Shown in pieces: positions 1 to 12,540 of a stretch of DNA of 64,000 nt (positions are counted from its first letter, which is position 1; every line of letters begins with the position of its first letter). Origin of the DNA: Liolophura sinensis. Its lineage: Eukaryota; Mollusca; Polyplacophora; Chitonida; Chitonidae. Under the pieces are notes generated by a model. It saw only the letters and a list, made by a program, of their open reading frames with translations. It searched no databases and was not told where the DNA came from. The stretch is taken from contig NC_088307.1 in NCBI RefSeq assembly GCF_032854445.1, positions 310,001-374,000 on the forward strand, written 5' to 3'. A program made the translations under genes and the position numbers.

Positions 1-1694
1 GTTAACAATCATATTTATGTAATGTCCATTGTCACAGGCCAGTACAGCAGTTCGCAACTACAGCAATCATATTTATGTAATGTCCACTGTCAGACATGTA
101 CAGAGCAGTCCGCACCATCAACAATTATACTAGTGTAATGTTCAATGTCACAGATCTACAAAGCACTCCGCCCGTCAAAAATCACAGTTATGACATGTTG
201 ACTGTAACAGATCTACACAGCACTCCGCCCCGTCAACAATCATAGTTATGACATGTTGACTGTAACAGATCTACACAGCACTACGCCCCGTCAACAATCA
301 TAGTTATGACATGTTGACTGTAACAGATCTACACAGCAGTACGCCCCGTCAACAATCATAGTTATGACATGTTGACTGTAACAGATCTACACAGCACTAC
401 GCCCCGTCAACAATCATATTTATATCATGTCCCCTGTCACACATCTGCATAGCAGTCCGCCCCTTTAAAAATCATGTTCATAAAATGTCCACTGTCACTA
501 GCCTACAGAGCAGTTCGCCCTTTTAAAACATCATATTTATTTCATGTCCAATGTCACAGATCTACACAGCAGTCTGCCCCGTCAACAGTCATATTCATGT
601 AATGTCCGCTGTCACGGATCAACAGAGCAGTCCGCTCCGTCAACAATCATATTTATGTAATGTCCACTGTCTCAGATCTACACAGCAGTCCACAGCAAAA
701 ACAATAATAGCTAAGTAATGTCCACTGTCAACATCTACACAGAAATCTGCCCCGTCGACAATTATATTTATGCAATGTCCAATATAACATATCTGAACAG
801 CAGTCCACCCCGTCAACAATCATATTTGTGTAATGTCCACTGTTACAGGTCTACACAGCAGTCCGCTCCAAAAACAATTATATCAATGTAATGTCCACTG
901 TCACATATCTACAGAGCAGTCCGATCTGCCAACAATAATATTTGTGTAATGTCCACTGTCTCCAATTCACTCAGCAGCCTTTCCAGTCAACAATCACATT
1001 TATGTAATGGCTACTATCACAGATCTACACAGCAGTCCGCCAACAATCAACAATAATATTTATGGAATGTTCACAGTCACAGATCCACACACCAGTCCGA
1101 CCCGCCAACTATTTTATTTGTATAATGTCCATTTTCAAAGATCTACTCAACACTCCGCCCTGTCAACAAGTATATAATGTAATGTCCACTGTTACAGATC
1201 TACACATCAGTCCTCCTATCAACAATCATATTAATGTAATGTCCACTGTCCACAGATCTACACAACAGTCTGCCCTGTCAACAATCATACAATCTAATAT
1301 CCACTGTTACAGATCTACACATCAGTCCTATCAACAATCATATTAATGTAATGTCCACTGTCACAGATCTACACAGCAGTCTGCCTGTCAACAATCATAT
1401 TAATGTAATGTCCACTGTCACAGATCTACACAGCAGTCTGCCTGTCAGCAATCATATAATGTAATGTGCACTGTCACAGATCTACACAGCAGTCCGCTTA
1501 TCAGCAATCATATTTATGCAATGTCCTCTGTCACAGATCAACACAGCAGTCCGCCCCGTCAACGTTCATGCTTTTGTAATTTTTGTCCACTGTCACAAAT
1601 CTACATAATATTCAACCCCATCAACACTTATTTTGATGTAATATCCTCTGTCACAGATCTCTTCGGCAGTCCAGATGATAAGAATCATTATTAA
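1..1694. repeat. 58-bp minisatellite array, left block
   Basis: Tandem array whose unit measures 58 bp: the TGACATGTTG word recurs at 191, 249, 307 and 365. The best conserved part of each unit is ACAGATCTACACAGCAGTCC, followed by a GTCAACAATCAT segment and an ATGTCCACTGTC segment. Units between about 180 and 410 form a homogeneous subgroup (GTTATGACATGTTG variant), which suggests a local recent expansion; the rest are diverged with small indels. The array begins before the window starts. Short open frames appear, but 58 is not a multiple of three and no frame is maintained. I see no gene. Confidence 0.95.
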
Positions 1695-1924
1695 GGGGCC
1701 CTCCGTGGCTAGCGCAGCGTAATGACCCAGTAGTCTCTCACCAATGCGGTCTCTGTGAGTTCAAGCTCATGATGGCTTCCTCTCCGGCCGTACGTGGGAA
1801 GATCTGCAGCAGTCTGCGGATGGTCGTGGGTTTCCCCCGGGCTCTGCCTATTTTCCTCCCACCATAATACTGGCTGCAGTCGTATAAGTGAAATACTCCT
1901 GAGTACGGCGTAAAACAACAATAG
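1695..1924 (+). mobile_element. tRNA-derived SINE inside the 58-bp array
   Basis: SINE copy in plus orientation interrupting the 58-bp array. The head starts GGGGCCCTCCGTGGCT and lacks about 17 bp of the A-box region compared with the full-length copy at 27630, so it is internally deleted. The B-box-like GAGTTCAAG and the body words CGGATGGTCGTGGGTTTC and CACCATAATACTGGC are present, and the tail is GAGTACGGCGTAAAACAAC. No clear target-site duplication is visible, but the flanks on both sides are 58-bp units. The insertion therefore postdates at least part of the array. Confidence 0.9.
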
Positions 1925-4228
1925 TTAATTAGCTAAATCATATTTATGTTATGTCCTCTGTCACAGATCTACACAGTAGTAAGCCTGTCACCAATAATGT
2001 TCATATAATGCCCACTGTGAGAGATCTACACGACATGACACGCCGGCCCGTCAACTATCATGGTTATGTAATGTCAACTGTCACAGATCTACACAGCAGT
2101 CCGCCCCGTAAAAAAACATATTTGTGTAATGTCCAGTGTTACAGGTCTACACAGCAGTCCGCTCCACAATTAATTTATTTATTTAATGTCCTCTGTCACA
2201 GATCTACACAGAAGTTAGCCTGTCACCAATAATGTTCATCTAATGCCCACTGTAAGAGATCTACACAGCACGCTGCCCCGTAAACTATCATAGTTATTTA
2301 ATGTCAACTGTCACTGATCTACACAGCAGATCTACACACGCCGCCCCGTCAACTATATTAGTTATTTAATGTCAACTGTCACTGATCTACATACATGTAG
2401 CAGCCCCGTCGACAATAATATTTATGTAATGTCATCTGTCACTGATCTACACCACTGTTCACCCCTTCGACGATATTATTTATGTAGTGTCCAATATCAC
2501 ATATCTGAACAGCAATCCACCCAGTAAACAATCATATCTGTGTAATGTCCACTGTCACAGACCTACACATCAGTCTGCCTGTCAACAATCGTGGTTATGT
2601 AATGTCCACTGTCACAGATGTACACAGCAGTCCGCCTGTCGTCAACGATCATTTTGGCGTATTGTACACTGTCACATATCGGTAGAGCAGTCCGCCGTGT
2701 CAACAAATATATCTATGTAATGCCCACTCTTACAGGTCTACACAGCAGTCCGCCAGTGAACAGTCATATTTATGTAATGTCCAATGTCACAAATCTACAC
2801 AGCACTCCGAGGTGTCAACAAATATATCTATCTAATGTCCACTGTTACAGATCTACACAGCAGTCCGCAGTCAACAATTATATTTATGTAATGTCTACTG
2901 TCACAAATCTACACAGCAGTTCACCCCGTAAACTATTATATTAATATAATGTCGAATGTTACAGATTTACCCAGCCGTCCGCCCCACCAACAATTTTATT
3001 GATGTATTGTCCACTGTCACAGATTTACACAGCAGTCCACCTGTAAACAATTATATTAATGTAATATCCACTGTCAGAGATCTACACAGCAGCCTGCAAC
3101 GTCAACTATCATTTTTCTATAATGTCCACTCTCACAGATCTACACAGCAGTCGGCCGTGTTAACAATTATATTGACGGAATGTCCACTGTCACAGACCTG
3201 CATAGCAGCCCGCCACTTTAACAAATATATTCATGCAATATTAACTGTCACAAATCTACACATTGGTCCACACCGTCAACAATTATAATGATGGAATGCC
3301 AACTGGCACAGATCTGCACAGATCTACACATCAGTCCGCCTGTCAACAATCATATTTATGTCCACCGTCGCAAATATACACAGCATTTAGCCCCGTCATG
3401 GATGTTTTTAACGTAAGGTGCACTGTCACAGATCTACACAATAGCCCGCCCCTATAACAATTATATTTATGCAATGTCCACTGTCACAAATCTACACAGC
3501 AGTCCACCCAGTCAACAATTCTAATGATGGAATGTCGACTGTCACAGATCTACACAGCAGTCCGCCACGCCAACAATTTTATTGATGCATTGTCCACTGC
3601 CACAGATCTACACAACAGTCCGCCCTGTCAACAATCATTTTAATGTTTAGTTTACTGTCACATATTTACACAGCAGTCCGCCCTGTTAACAATCATATTT
3701 ATGTAATGTCCACTGTCACAGATCCACACAGCAGTCCACCCCGTCAACCGTCATATTTATGTTATCCATACTGTCACATGTCTACACAGCAGTCCGCCCC
3801 GTCAACAGTCATATTGATGTAATGTCCACTGTCACAGGTCTACAAAGCAGTCCACCCCGTCAGCCGTCATATTTATGTTATCCATACTGTCACATGTCTA
3901 CACAGCAAACCGCCCCGTCAACAGTCATATTGATGTAATGTCCACTGTCACAGGGCTACACAGCAGTCCACCCCGTCAGCCGTCATATTTATGTTATCCA
4001 TACTGTCACATGTCTACACAGCAATCCGCCCCGTCAACAGTCATATTTATGTAATGTCCACTGTCACAGATCTACACAGCAGTCCACCTGTCAACAATCA
4101 TATTTATGTAATGTCCACTGTCACAGGTCTACACAGCCGTCCGCCCCGTCAGCCGTCATGTTTATGCTATCCATACTGTCACATGTCCACACAGCAGTCC
4201 GCCCAGTCAACAGTCATATTTATGGTAC
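1925..4228. repeat. 58-bp minisatellite array, right block
   Basis: Continuation of the 58-bp array after the SINE, about 40 units, again centred on ACAGATCTACACAGCAGTCC. Between about 3710 and 4225 the units alternate between a GTCATATTTATGTTATCC version and a GTCATATTTATGTAATGTCC version. This gives a dimeric higher-order pattern of about 116-117 bp. The array ends abruptly within the word GTCATATTTATGGTACGAC near 4228. Confidence 0.93.
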
Positions 4229-6123
4229 GACTTTACAATACGACAGTACTACGAGAACAGTAGGACTGCAGCACGACTTGAACGGCAGAGTCCAGAGTAC
4301 AACGATTGCTCTACGACTACACAGCGATATATTTACGACTTAGCACGCGTACTCAAAATTTTAAACAAAGAAAAGACTTACCAGGACTTGGTCAGAGCCG
4401 CACGACCTTGCCTGGACATAGTCATGACAACTCAACGTACTTCGCCGACAACGCCCGGGTCTCCTCGACAGTGCACGAATTTAACACGTGACGCACTTGG
4501 CGCTAAAAAACAGCAAATTCGGCTCCGTGTGAGAACCCCTTAAGAGCGGGGAGATGTAAAAACTCCCTGCCGATGCTCGTAGTTGAACCAGTTCCTCAAT
4601 GATTTAATTCAACGTACTTGTACATTAATATCAGCGCGGTGTAACTTACACTGTCTGTACTCGTACTAACACTGAGTACTCGTACATACTCTAAGTACTT
4701 GTACAAACACTGAGTAAAGGCACACTTTTGTGGTGAGAGCAAAATAATGTGGAAAGAAAAGGGAATAAATTGTCATGTTGCTTAAATTTTGTTTGAATAT
4801 ATTTTTCCTGCGTATAAGACGACGTCAAAGCTGCAAAGCAGTCTAATGAAATCCTCTCTGGAAAGAGGGCTTTGCATTGTGAAGGAAGACATTAGTAAAG
4901 CTGTAGGATGGAAGGGCCTTTCCAGATTACCCTCTGGACCAGTAAGCGGCAGGTTTTGGTCGAACATTTTGCAAGTAAGTATCTGGCCTCTTTCTCTGTG
5001 ACAGTGTAACTGCTTAAATTATCGCGTACCATAGAATTCTATTATGTATCATATTTACAACAGTGTTTACTGCACTGGTGCCTCTGCGTCCAGCACTCCC
5101 CTTAAAAGCTGCCTTCCCCACTCCACCCCAGTCCTGTGGACTTGTTGAACACTCGTGGACTAGTCGTATTGTTGTCGTCGTTTTGCAGTTGTCGTACAAT
5201 ACTCGTGTGTCTGTCGTAGAATCTCATTATCACGCTATCAGGCATTTGCCTTTAAAGGGGCACCAAACAAAATGATCTCTTCCTTATCTGATTATGTCTA
5301 CATGTTAACAGTAACCATTATGAACAAAAATGACAAAATGATGAATGTCTAATATCGTTGAGAAGTCCTACTACTCGCGGAGCAGTCGTACAGGTTGTCT
5401 GTTCTACTGCACCCTTACTTCACTCTGGTCTGGTCTTAGAAACCTCGGGGATAGTCAGAAACAAGTCGTGGCAGTATCTTCCTGTAGTCCTATCACGTAC
5501 CTAGATCTTCTTCGCGACCAACCAAGACTGATCTCCGATTAAACAGGACTGCTGTAGGACTATACACCAGGAGTTATCCCAATTTTTGTCACGACTAAGT
5601 CGGCCTCTATAGTCCTGAAATAAATCGGCCTCGTGGGAGAGCTACTTTACTATTCACTTGGTGACACTGAGTGCATTCTGACGTTAGTTGACGTTACTTT
5701 GATGTGCATATGTGTACGTCACACATGAATAAAACCAGCGAGAGGTTTTAGTTTTACAAACCCTGCACGAATACAGCTGTATGCACATGTGCGTCATCCA
5801 AACTAACAGTGATCTCCCTTGTATCATGAATGATATGCCTTAGGTTGATATAAAGTAAACTATATGAACCCAGTTTATACAGACAAGAAGAAGCGGTGAA
5901 ATCGTATCATTGCCGTTGTCGATTTAAATGACTTAGCGTCATGTAGACATGGAGACAAGCCGGTATGAAGATCGCAGCTTTTCGTGCGCCTCAGCACAGC
6001 TCAACCCTGACTCTCTTATTTACTACTGCATCAATAACTAGAAAATCGCCGATAGCCAGGAATTGTGGTAGGTTAAAATTGATTCCAAGGCGTATTGGCA
6101 TATTACCATTCACAGAGTTAAAT
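4229..6123. other. Single-copy stretch without a recognisable gene
   Basis: No sustained coding signal on either strand. The first 250 bases are rich in TACGAC/ACGACT words without a fixed period. Around 4657-4717 a roughly 19-bp word (GTACTCGTACTAACACTGA, then GTACTTGTACAAACACTGA) is repeated at 38-bp spacing. Open frames of 60-70 codons at 4789-5001 (plus) and 5063-5275 (plus) overlap frames on the other strand and resemble nothing I know. Confidence 0.6.
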
Positions 6124-6400
6124 GCAGTGCCATGTGTCACAACAGTGCCATGTGTCACAACAGTGCCATGTGTCACAACAGTGCCATGTGTCACCATGGT
6201 AACCAAATGCCATGTGTCACGGCGATAACTACATTGACATGTGTGACAAGGGTAACTCCAGTGTCATGTGTGATAACGGTAACTACAGTGCCATGAGTGA
6301 CAACGGTAACTGCAGTGCCATGTGTCACCACAGTAACTTCAGTGCCATGTGTGACAACGGTAACCACAGTGTCATGTGTGATAACGGTAACTACAGTGCA
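6124..6400. repeat. 18-bp then 27-bp satellite (CCATGTGTCAC)
   Basis: Four nearly perfect 18-bp units (GTGCCATGTGTCACAACA) run from 6126 to about 6197. They pass into about seven 27-bp units built from the same word plus a GGTAACTACA segment (GTGCCATGTGTGACAACGG). The longer unit looks like the shorter one with a 9-bp insertion. Both lengths are multiples of three, so frames stay open on both strands; this is not evidence of coding. Confidence 0.9.
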
Positions 6401-6889
6401 AAAAAATATTTAGTTAGCTAATAGGGATAAAGAAAACTCTCAAATCGCTTCAAAATAGATACCGGTAACGATTATCTTAAATCCATCAAGGCAATCTACA
6501 CGTTCATCCCCTGTGATGAATTATGAATGAAGAAAAATCAATAAATCGGAAACGGTCGGTATAAAAAGACAATGAAACTGCTCAATGACTCCACTGGTCA
6601 AGCCAAACTGTTGAGTATTCATAGGGGCGTTGACGCTGCGCGTTAACCAATAACTGATCACTTACTGGTGAATAACTGATTAACCAAGACATGTTTTACA
6701 GGTTATAAGTGTACATGGGTAGTATTCTGGTATTTTACATTTGCATGGTCGCAAATTGTACATGGAATGGTCGATGGACCATCAGCTTACATGCGTCGTA
6801 TATGGACAAATGCATTTACTTACACACGAAAACCGATAAATTAATAGAAACGATTCAATTCTGTCTGCATTACAGCTAAAAGGGTTTTT
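6401..6889. other. Single-copy spacer
   Basis: AT-rich sequence between two arrays. There is no repeat, RNA gene or long open frame, and I see nothing further in it. Confidence 0.6.
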
Positions 6890-8836
6890 GCTCCAGACAA
6901 TACTGGTGCATACACACGGATTATACAACGAATTGAGTATTATGATGGCGTTGTCTGTACACTGATTATACAGCAAATTGAGTAATATGCTGGCATTGTG
7001 AGTACACTGATTTTACAGCTGGCTTTGTGTATCCACGGATTATACAACGAATACAGTATTATGCTGGCACTATGCGTACATGGATTATGAAGCAAACTGA
7101 GTATTATTCTGGCATAGTGTATACACGGATTATACAGTCAGTTTAGTATTATGCTGCCAGTGTGTGTAGACGGATTATACAGTCAGTTTAGTATTATGCT
7201 GGCAGTGTGTGTAGACGGATTATACAGTCAGTTTAGTATTATGCTGGCAGTGTGTGTAGACGGATTATACAGTCAGTTTAGTATTATGCTGGCAGTGTGT
7301 GTAGACGGATTATACAACGAAATCAGTATTACGCTGGCTATGTGTGTACACTGATTATATGGGCAATTGAATATTTTACTGGCATTGTGTGTACACGGAT
7401 TATACGACGAATTCAGTGCTATGCTGGTTTTGTGTCTACATTGATGATACAGCAAATTGAGTATTATGCTGGCTTTGTGTGTACACGGATTATACAGCAA
7501 ATTCAGTATTAGGCTGGCATTATTTGTTCACAGATTATGAAGGAAATTGAGTATTATGCTGGCATTGTGTATACACTGATTATACAGCCAATTAAGTACT
7601 ATGCTGCATTTTTGTGTACACGGATTATACAGTCAGTTTAGTATTATGCTGGCAGTGTGTGTAGACGGATTATACAACGAAATCAGTATTACGCTGGCTA
7701 TGTGTTATATAGATTATATATGATTATGATTATATGGGCAATTGAATATTTTACTGGCATTGTGTGTACACGGATTATACAACGAATTGGGTATTATGCT
7801 GGCATTATGTGAACATGGATTATACGACGAATTTAGTATTATGCTTGTTTTTATGTGAACACTGATGATACAGCAAATTGAGTATTATGCTGGCTTTGTG
7901 TGTACACGGATTATACAGCAAATTCAGTATTAGTCTGGCATTATTTGTACACAGATTATAAAGCGAAATGAGTATTGTGCTGGCAGTGTGTATACACTGA
8001 TTATACAGTGAATTGAGTATTATGCTTGTAGTGTGTGTACACGGATAATACAGCAAATTGAGTATTATGCTCGCACTGTATGTACACGAATTGCGGATAA
8101 TAGTAATAGCGGATAGATAATAATAGCGGATTGACTATTATGCTGGTTTTGTGTGTACACGGATTATACAGTCAGTTTTGTATTATGCTGTCAGTGTGTG
8201 TAGACGGAATATACATCGAATTCAGTATTACGCTGGCTTTGTGTGTACATGGATTCTACAACAAATTGAGTATTATGCTGGCTTTGTGTGTACACAGATT
8301 ATTCAACGAAATGAGTACTATGCTGGCTTTGAGTGTACACGGATTATACTGCAAACTGAGTGCTATGCTGGCATTGTGTGTACACGGATTATACAACGAA
8401 TTGAGTACTATGCTGGCATTGTGTGTACACGGATTATACAACGAGCTGAGTATTATGCTGGCTTTGTGTGTACACGAATTATACAACGAATTGAGTACTA
8501 TGCCGGCTTTGTGTGTACACGGATTATACAACGAATTGAGTACTATGCTGGCATTGTGTGTACACGGATTATACAACGAATTGAGTATTATGCTGGCTTT
8601 GTGTTTACACGGATTATACAACGAATTGAGCATTATGCTGGCATTGTGTGTACACGGCCTAAACAACGAACTGAGTATTATGCCGGCTTTGAGTGTACAC
8701 GGATTATACAGCGAACTGAGTGTTGTGCGAACTTTGTGTGTACACGGATTATTCAGCGAATTGAGTATTATGTTGGCTTTGTGTGTACACGGATTATACA
8801 GCGAATTAAGCATTATTCTGTCATTGCATGCTGAAC
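6890..8836. repeat. 45-bp minisatellite array (GTGTGTACACGGATTATAC)
   Basis: About 42 units of 45 bp containing GTGTGTACACGGATTATAC, then ACGAATTGAGTATTATGCTG. The left part (6900-8130) is diverged, with a homogeneous run at about 7130-7310 carrying a CAGTCAGTTTAG variant. The segment 8130-8836 is cleaner and so probably younger. Because 45 is 15 codons, both strands stay open: on plus a 237-residue frame reads LALCVHGLYNELSIM repeats and a 227-residue frame reads FVCTRIIQRIEYYAG; on minus a 212-residue frame is open. Three mutually overlapping frames argue for by-products of the repeat. A short AATAGCGGAT-rich break occurs at 8085-8125. Confidence 0.93.
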
Positions 8837-9473
8837 AAACGTAAAAAAATGTACACTTACACGTGATAAACAGCAACCTGCTGGCATATTGCAAACATAC
8901 ATCTATTTACGTAATGAACAGATTAAAAACCTTACTACATGTTTAATACTTAACACATCCGTTGAGTGTTTACATACATGCAATGCAGATGAAACTACTA
9001 CAGTACACTTAATGTACAGAAAAACTCCGTTGAAAGAACATATTGCACAAAACGACAGCTGAGTGTGCACGTTATGAATAAAAAACACTCCTTTTGCATC
9101 CGTAATACGAAACATATTTGCTGAGTATAGCCTACAAGTAATGCAAAATAAAGAGTGCGCATGTGTACATGGTCAGAGCATATCACGCTTGAGCATACGT
9201 AATGCACATCGCATCTGTTGATCACAAGAAATGGAGAGCCACATCTGTGCGTGATATTGTGCTGCACAGAAACCCCACTGATTACATACGTTGCTTAAAA
9301 TGCATCACTCATGCACAGTTATAACGTGCTGTGCATTACGTGAGAACTGGAGGGGGTGTGATGCTCTGTACACGTGTATGTGTGCGGTAATGCAGAACGC
9401 ATCTGTTGACAGTCCCATAACATACGTACGCTACACATAATGTATAAGACTAATGTTGAATGTAACACACACG
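8837..9473. other. Spacer with weak periodicity
   Basis: Loosely recurring ACGTAATG / CATACGTAATGCA words at irregular spacing between two arrays suggest an old, decayed tandem repeat. No gene is seen; minus-strand open frames of 70-90 codons are cysteine-rich and irregular. Confidence 0.5.
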
Positions 9474-9683
9474 GATAGCAAACCAACTGATTGTGCTGGC
9501 TATGCACAGCAAACCAACTGAGTGTGCTGGCTACGCACAGCAACCCAACTGAGTGTGCTGGCTAGGCACAGCAAACCAACTGAGTGTGCTGGCTATGCAC
9601 AGCAAACCAACTGAGTGTACTGGTTATGCACAGCAAACAAACTGAGTGTGCTGGCTATGCACAGCAAACCAACTGCGTGTAAT
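9474..9683. repeat. 31-bp minisatellite, about 6.5 copies
   Basis: Unit CACAGCAAACCAACTGAGTG plus TGCTGGCTATG, period 31 bp (the GTGCTGG word at 9493 and 9524). Copies differ by only one to three bases, so this is a young, short array. Confidence 0.93.
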
Positions 9684-9850
9684 GATAACACAAAGCCTTG
9701 AATGGTTTTGTGCAGTACTGATTTTACGGCAATTGTACACTCTGCATGTATATGATATACGTACATTCCCTCTTCTTAATGTCGTAGAACGTTGTTCTAA
9801 GACAAAACAAACTGTTAGGCCTTAGCCACTACTCCATCCGCCCCGTTTCT
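9684..9850. other. Short spacer
   Basis: Low-complexity AT-rich sequence between the 31-bp array and the SINE tail. Nothing recognisable. Confidence 0.5.
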
Positions 9851-10112
9851 TTATTTATTTGATTGGGGTTTTACGCCGTACTCAAGAATATTTCACTTAT
9901 ACGACGGCGGCCAGCATTATGGTGAGAGGAAACCGGGCAGAGCCCGGGGGAAACCCACGACCATCCGCAGGTTGCTGACCGACATTCCCACGTACGGCCG
10001 AGGAGGAAGCCAGCATGAGCTGGACTTGAACTCACAGCGACCGCATTGGTGAGAGACTTCTGGGTCATTGCGCTGCGCTAGCGCGCTAACCGACAGAGCC
10101 ACGGAGGCCCCC
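9851..10112 (-). mobile_element. Full-length tRNA-derived SINE
   Basis: Complete copy in minus orientation, about 262 bp. Read on the minus strand it begins GGGGGCCTCCGTGGCTCTG, followed by a tRNA-like head with an A-box-like TGGCTCTGTCGG and a B-box-like GAGTTCAAGTCC. The central body contains CTCATGCTGGCTTCCTCC and CGGATGGTCGTGGGTTTC. The 3' end is TTCTTGAGTACGGCGTAAAA, with an AAATAAATAAA tail. RNA polymerase III transcription is expected for this class. I find no clear target-site duplication. Overlapping open frames here are spurious. Confidence 0.93.
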
Positions 10113-10600
10113 AGCCCAATTTCTGGGGACCTGTCGATAGTGTTTTTTTTGTTTGTGGGTGTTGCTGCAGTTGGCGCGATTCCACAGACAACTGACGCAG
10201 TATTAAGCGGATTGCAACGGCTGCCAACATCATGCACACAAGATCTGCAGACTGATCCTGCAAACTGATCTGTGTTTAATTTAGAATGGTCACAAATATA
10301 CGGCTGTTTTTATAAATCTCAAAAGTAGGTGCGCGGTGTTCGCCGAAATAAATATAGATTAAATGCGTTTAACAGCGACAAGCTGGCAAGATAGGCTGCT
10401 GATCTGATGGGTGAACCAGCCTGTGCAACGAATTGTAAGCACTTACCAACCCGTGTCCCGTCGAGTATGTGCCTTCAGATCTCTTGAGAGCTCATGTGTG
10501 GTCTCCCAAAATATGATTTACTGATATAAACCCATCCATAGGAGTTTGAATCTTTTGATAGTAAAGAGCTGATTCGTCACACCGTCCTGAGTACATCTTT
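10113..10600. other. Single-copy stretch
   Basis: No repeat and no convincing open frame. It separates two SINE loci. Confidence 0.5.
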
Positions 10601-10677
10601 ATACTTATTTATTTATTTAACGCTATTTAACGCTGCTTAACCCTGTTCTCAAGAATATTTCACTAATACTACAGCAC
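10601..10677 (-). mobile_element. SINE 3' tail fragment
   Basis: TTATTTATTTATTTAACG, then a diverged tail (CTCAAGAATATTTCACTAAT), matches the reverse complement of the SINE 3' end. Only about 75 bp remain. It abuts a plus-orientation copy head-on, forming an inverted pair. Confidence 0.8.
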
Positions 10678-10885
10678 TAATGCGGTCGCTGTGAGTTCAA
10701 GACCAGCTCATGCTGGCTTCCTCTCCGGCCGTACGTGAAGAGGTCTACCAGGATCCTGCGGATGATTGGGGTTTCCCTCGGGCTGTGCCCGGTTCCCTCC
10801 CACCATAATGCTGGCCGTCGTCGTATAAATGAAATATTGTTGATCATGGCGTAAAACAACAATTAAAAAATAAAATAAAGAAAAT
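10678..10885 (+). mobile_element. 5'-truncated SINE, plus orientation
   Basis: Starts at the B-box region (TAATGCGGTCGCTGTGAG) and runs through the body to a GGCGTAAAACAAC tail with AAAATAAAATAAAG. The A-box part is missing and has been replaced by the inverted tail fragment. It is moderately diverged from the full-length copies. Confidence 0.87.
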
Positions 10886-10893
10886 AAACTTGT

Positions 10894-10939
10894 ACTGCAG
10901 CTGTCAGAATTACGGTGGGAGGAAACCGAGCAGAACACC
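10894..10939 (-). mobile_element. Small SINE body fragment
   Basis: TTACGGTGGGAGGAAACCGA is the reverse complement of the CGGTTTCCTCCCACC part of the SINE body. About 45 bp are left. Together with the two preceding pieces it makes a three-part composite. Confidence 0.65.
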
Positions 10940-11669
10940 TTTATGTTACCTGACTGAATCTTATTAAAATTATCAGCATTGTCATTGGTGTCTTCTTTAT
11001 GGAAATGCTAGTACAGAGTTTTCAGGTGCATGTACATGCTTAACTATGCATAAGTTTTTGTAAAATTTACATTAGAACAATTTGAAGTAACCACAGCAAT
11101 ATAACACATTCATTATACACATAATGAAAACCTTTCGTAATATTAACTTGTGATCTCACACGTTGGAGTTAATAACTTTGCAAATACAGGCGTATTATAT
11201 TTAGTTTTGAATTATATTTCAATAGGTGCTAATAGTTGTATTGTATCAAATTTACATATATTTTACATGGCATTTGGCACAAAAGCATTTAAACAGATAG
11301 CAATTTCATCCTTTCTTATGTACCAAAACACAGTGTTTGGATGACAGAGGTAAAAAGTTTGTGGTATATTTTTCTAGATAAATTGCCAAACCTGTGTTTT
11401 ACAACCAGGTGTTCATGTAAAGCTCTAACGGATAAGAGAGCTTACAAGAAGTATGATTTCACCAACTCTTTTCCCTGTAGAAATGTGAGGATGTACAGTT
11501 CTTAATGTAGTTTGTGTCGGAAAAATGTTGCTAAATTTTCCCTTATTCTCCTTGAGCAATGGCAAGTAAAATCTGAAACAAAGTGTAGAGTAACAGTGAT
11601 TTCAGAAACAGGATAGGGCCGCTTGGAAAGTCATTTGTATCTGTATTAGGTAGATGTAGTGCGCACACA
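10940..11669. other. AT-rich single-copy stretch
   Basis: No tandem repeat. A 64-codon frame at 11150-11344 (plus) has no recognisable similarity. Nothing else is seen. Confidence 0.5.
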
Positions 11670-12540
11670 GCGACAAGTGCATTAGAGTAGCATTTCCTTC
11701 AGTGGTACATAGGAGTAGCGTTATTTTAAATGGTCCAATGGAGTAGCGTTACCTTCAGTTGCGCATTGGAGTAGCGTTACCTTTAGTGTTGCATTGGAGT
11801 ACACATACCTTCGGTGGTGCACTGGAGTAGCGTTATCTTCAGTGGTGTACTGTAATGGCTTTACCTTCAGTGGTGTATTGGAGTAGCGTTACTTTTAGTG
11901 GTGCATTGGAGTAGCGTTACCTTCGGTAGTGCATTGGAGTAGCCTTACCTCCCGTGGTGAATTGAAGTAGTGTTATCTTCAATGGTGCATTGGAGTAGCG
12001 TTACCTTCAGAGGTGCGTTGGTGTAGCGTTATCTTGAATGGTGCATTGGAGAGCCTTACCTTTGGTGGTGAATTGGAGTAGTGTTATCTTCAATGGTGCA
12101 TTGGAGTAGCGTTATCTTGAATGGTGCATTGGAGAGCCTTACCTTTGGTGGTGAATTGGAGTAGTGTTATCTTCAATGGTGCATTGGAGTAGCCTTACCT
12201 CCCGTGGTGAATTGAAGTAGCGTTATCTTCAATGGTGCATTGGAGTAGCGTTACCTTCAGAGGTGCATTGGAGTAGCCTTACCTCCCGTGGTGAATTGAA
12301 GTAGTGTTATCTTCGGTAGTGCATTGGAGAGCCTTACCTTCGGTGGTGAATTGGAGTTGTTTTATCTTCAATGGTGCATTGGAGTAGCGTTACTTTTAGC
12401 GTTGCACTGTATTAGCTTTACCGTCAGTGGTGCATTGGAGTAGCGTTACTTTCAGTTGTGCATTGGAGTAGCGTTACGTTCGCTGGTGCATTGGAGTAGC
12501 GTTACGTTCGCTGGTGCATTGGAGTAACGTTACCTTCGGT
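11670..12540. repeat. 28-bp minisatellite (GCATTGGAGTAGCGTTACC)
   Basis: About 31 units of 28 bp: GCATTGGAGTAGCGTTACC plus TTCAGTGGT (the GTAGCG word at 11883 and 11911). Variant units with TTATCTTCAATGG and GAGCCTTACC recur in the same order near 12030-12090 and 12110-12180, so blocks of several units were duplicated together. 28 is not a multiple of three and no long frame exists. Confidence 0.94.

Noticed and set aside
4789-5001. Exon ending at a GTAAGT donor near 4973
   Set aside because: CAAGTAAGT fits a 5' splice site, but the peptide has no recognisable relative, the opposite strand is equally open, and no convincing acceptor lies upstream.
8131-8894. 237-, 227- and 212-codon frames as genes
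   Set aside because: All three overlap the same 45-bp repeat in different frames or strands.
9851-10112. Functional tRNA gene in the SINE head
   Set aside because: A- and B-box-like words are present, but the head does not fold as a full cloverleaf by eye and is joined to the SINE body.
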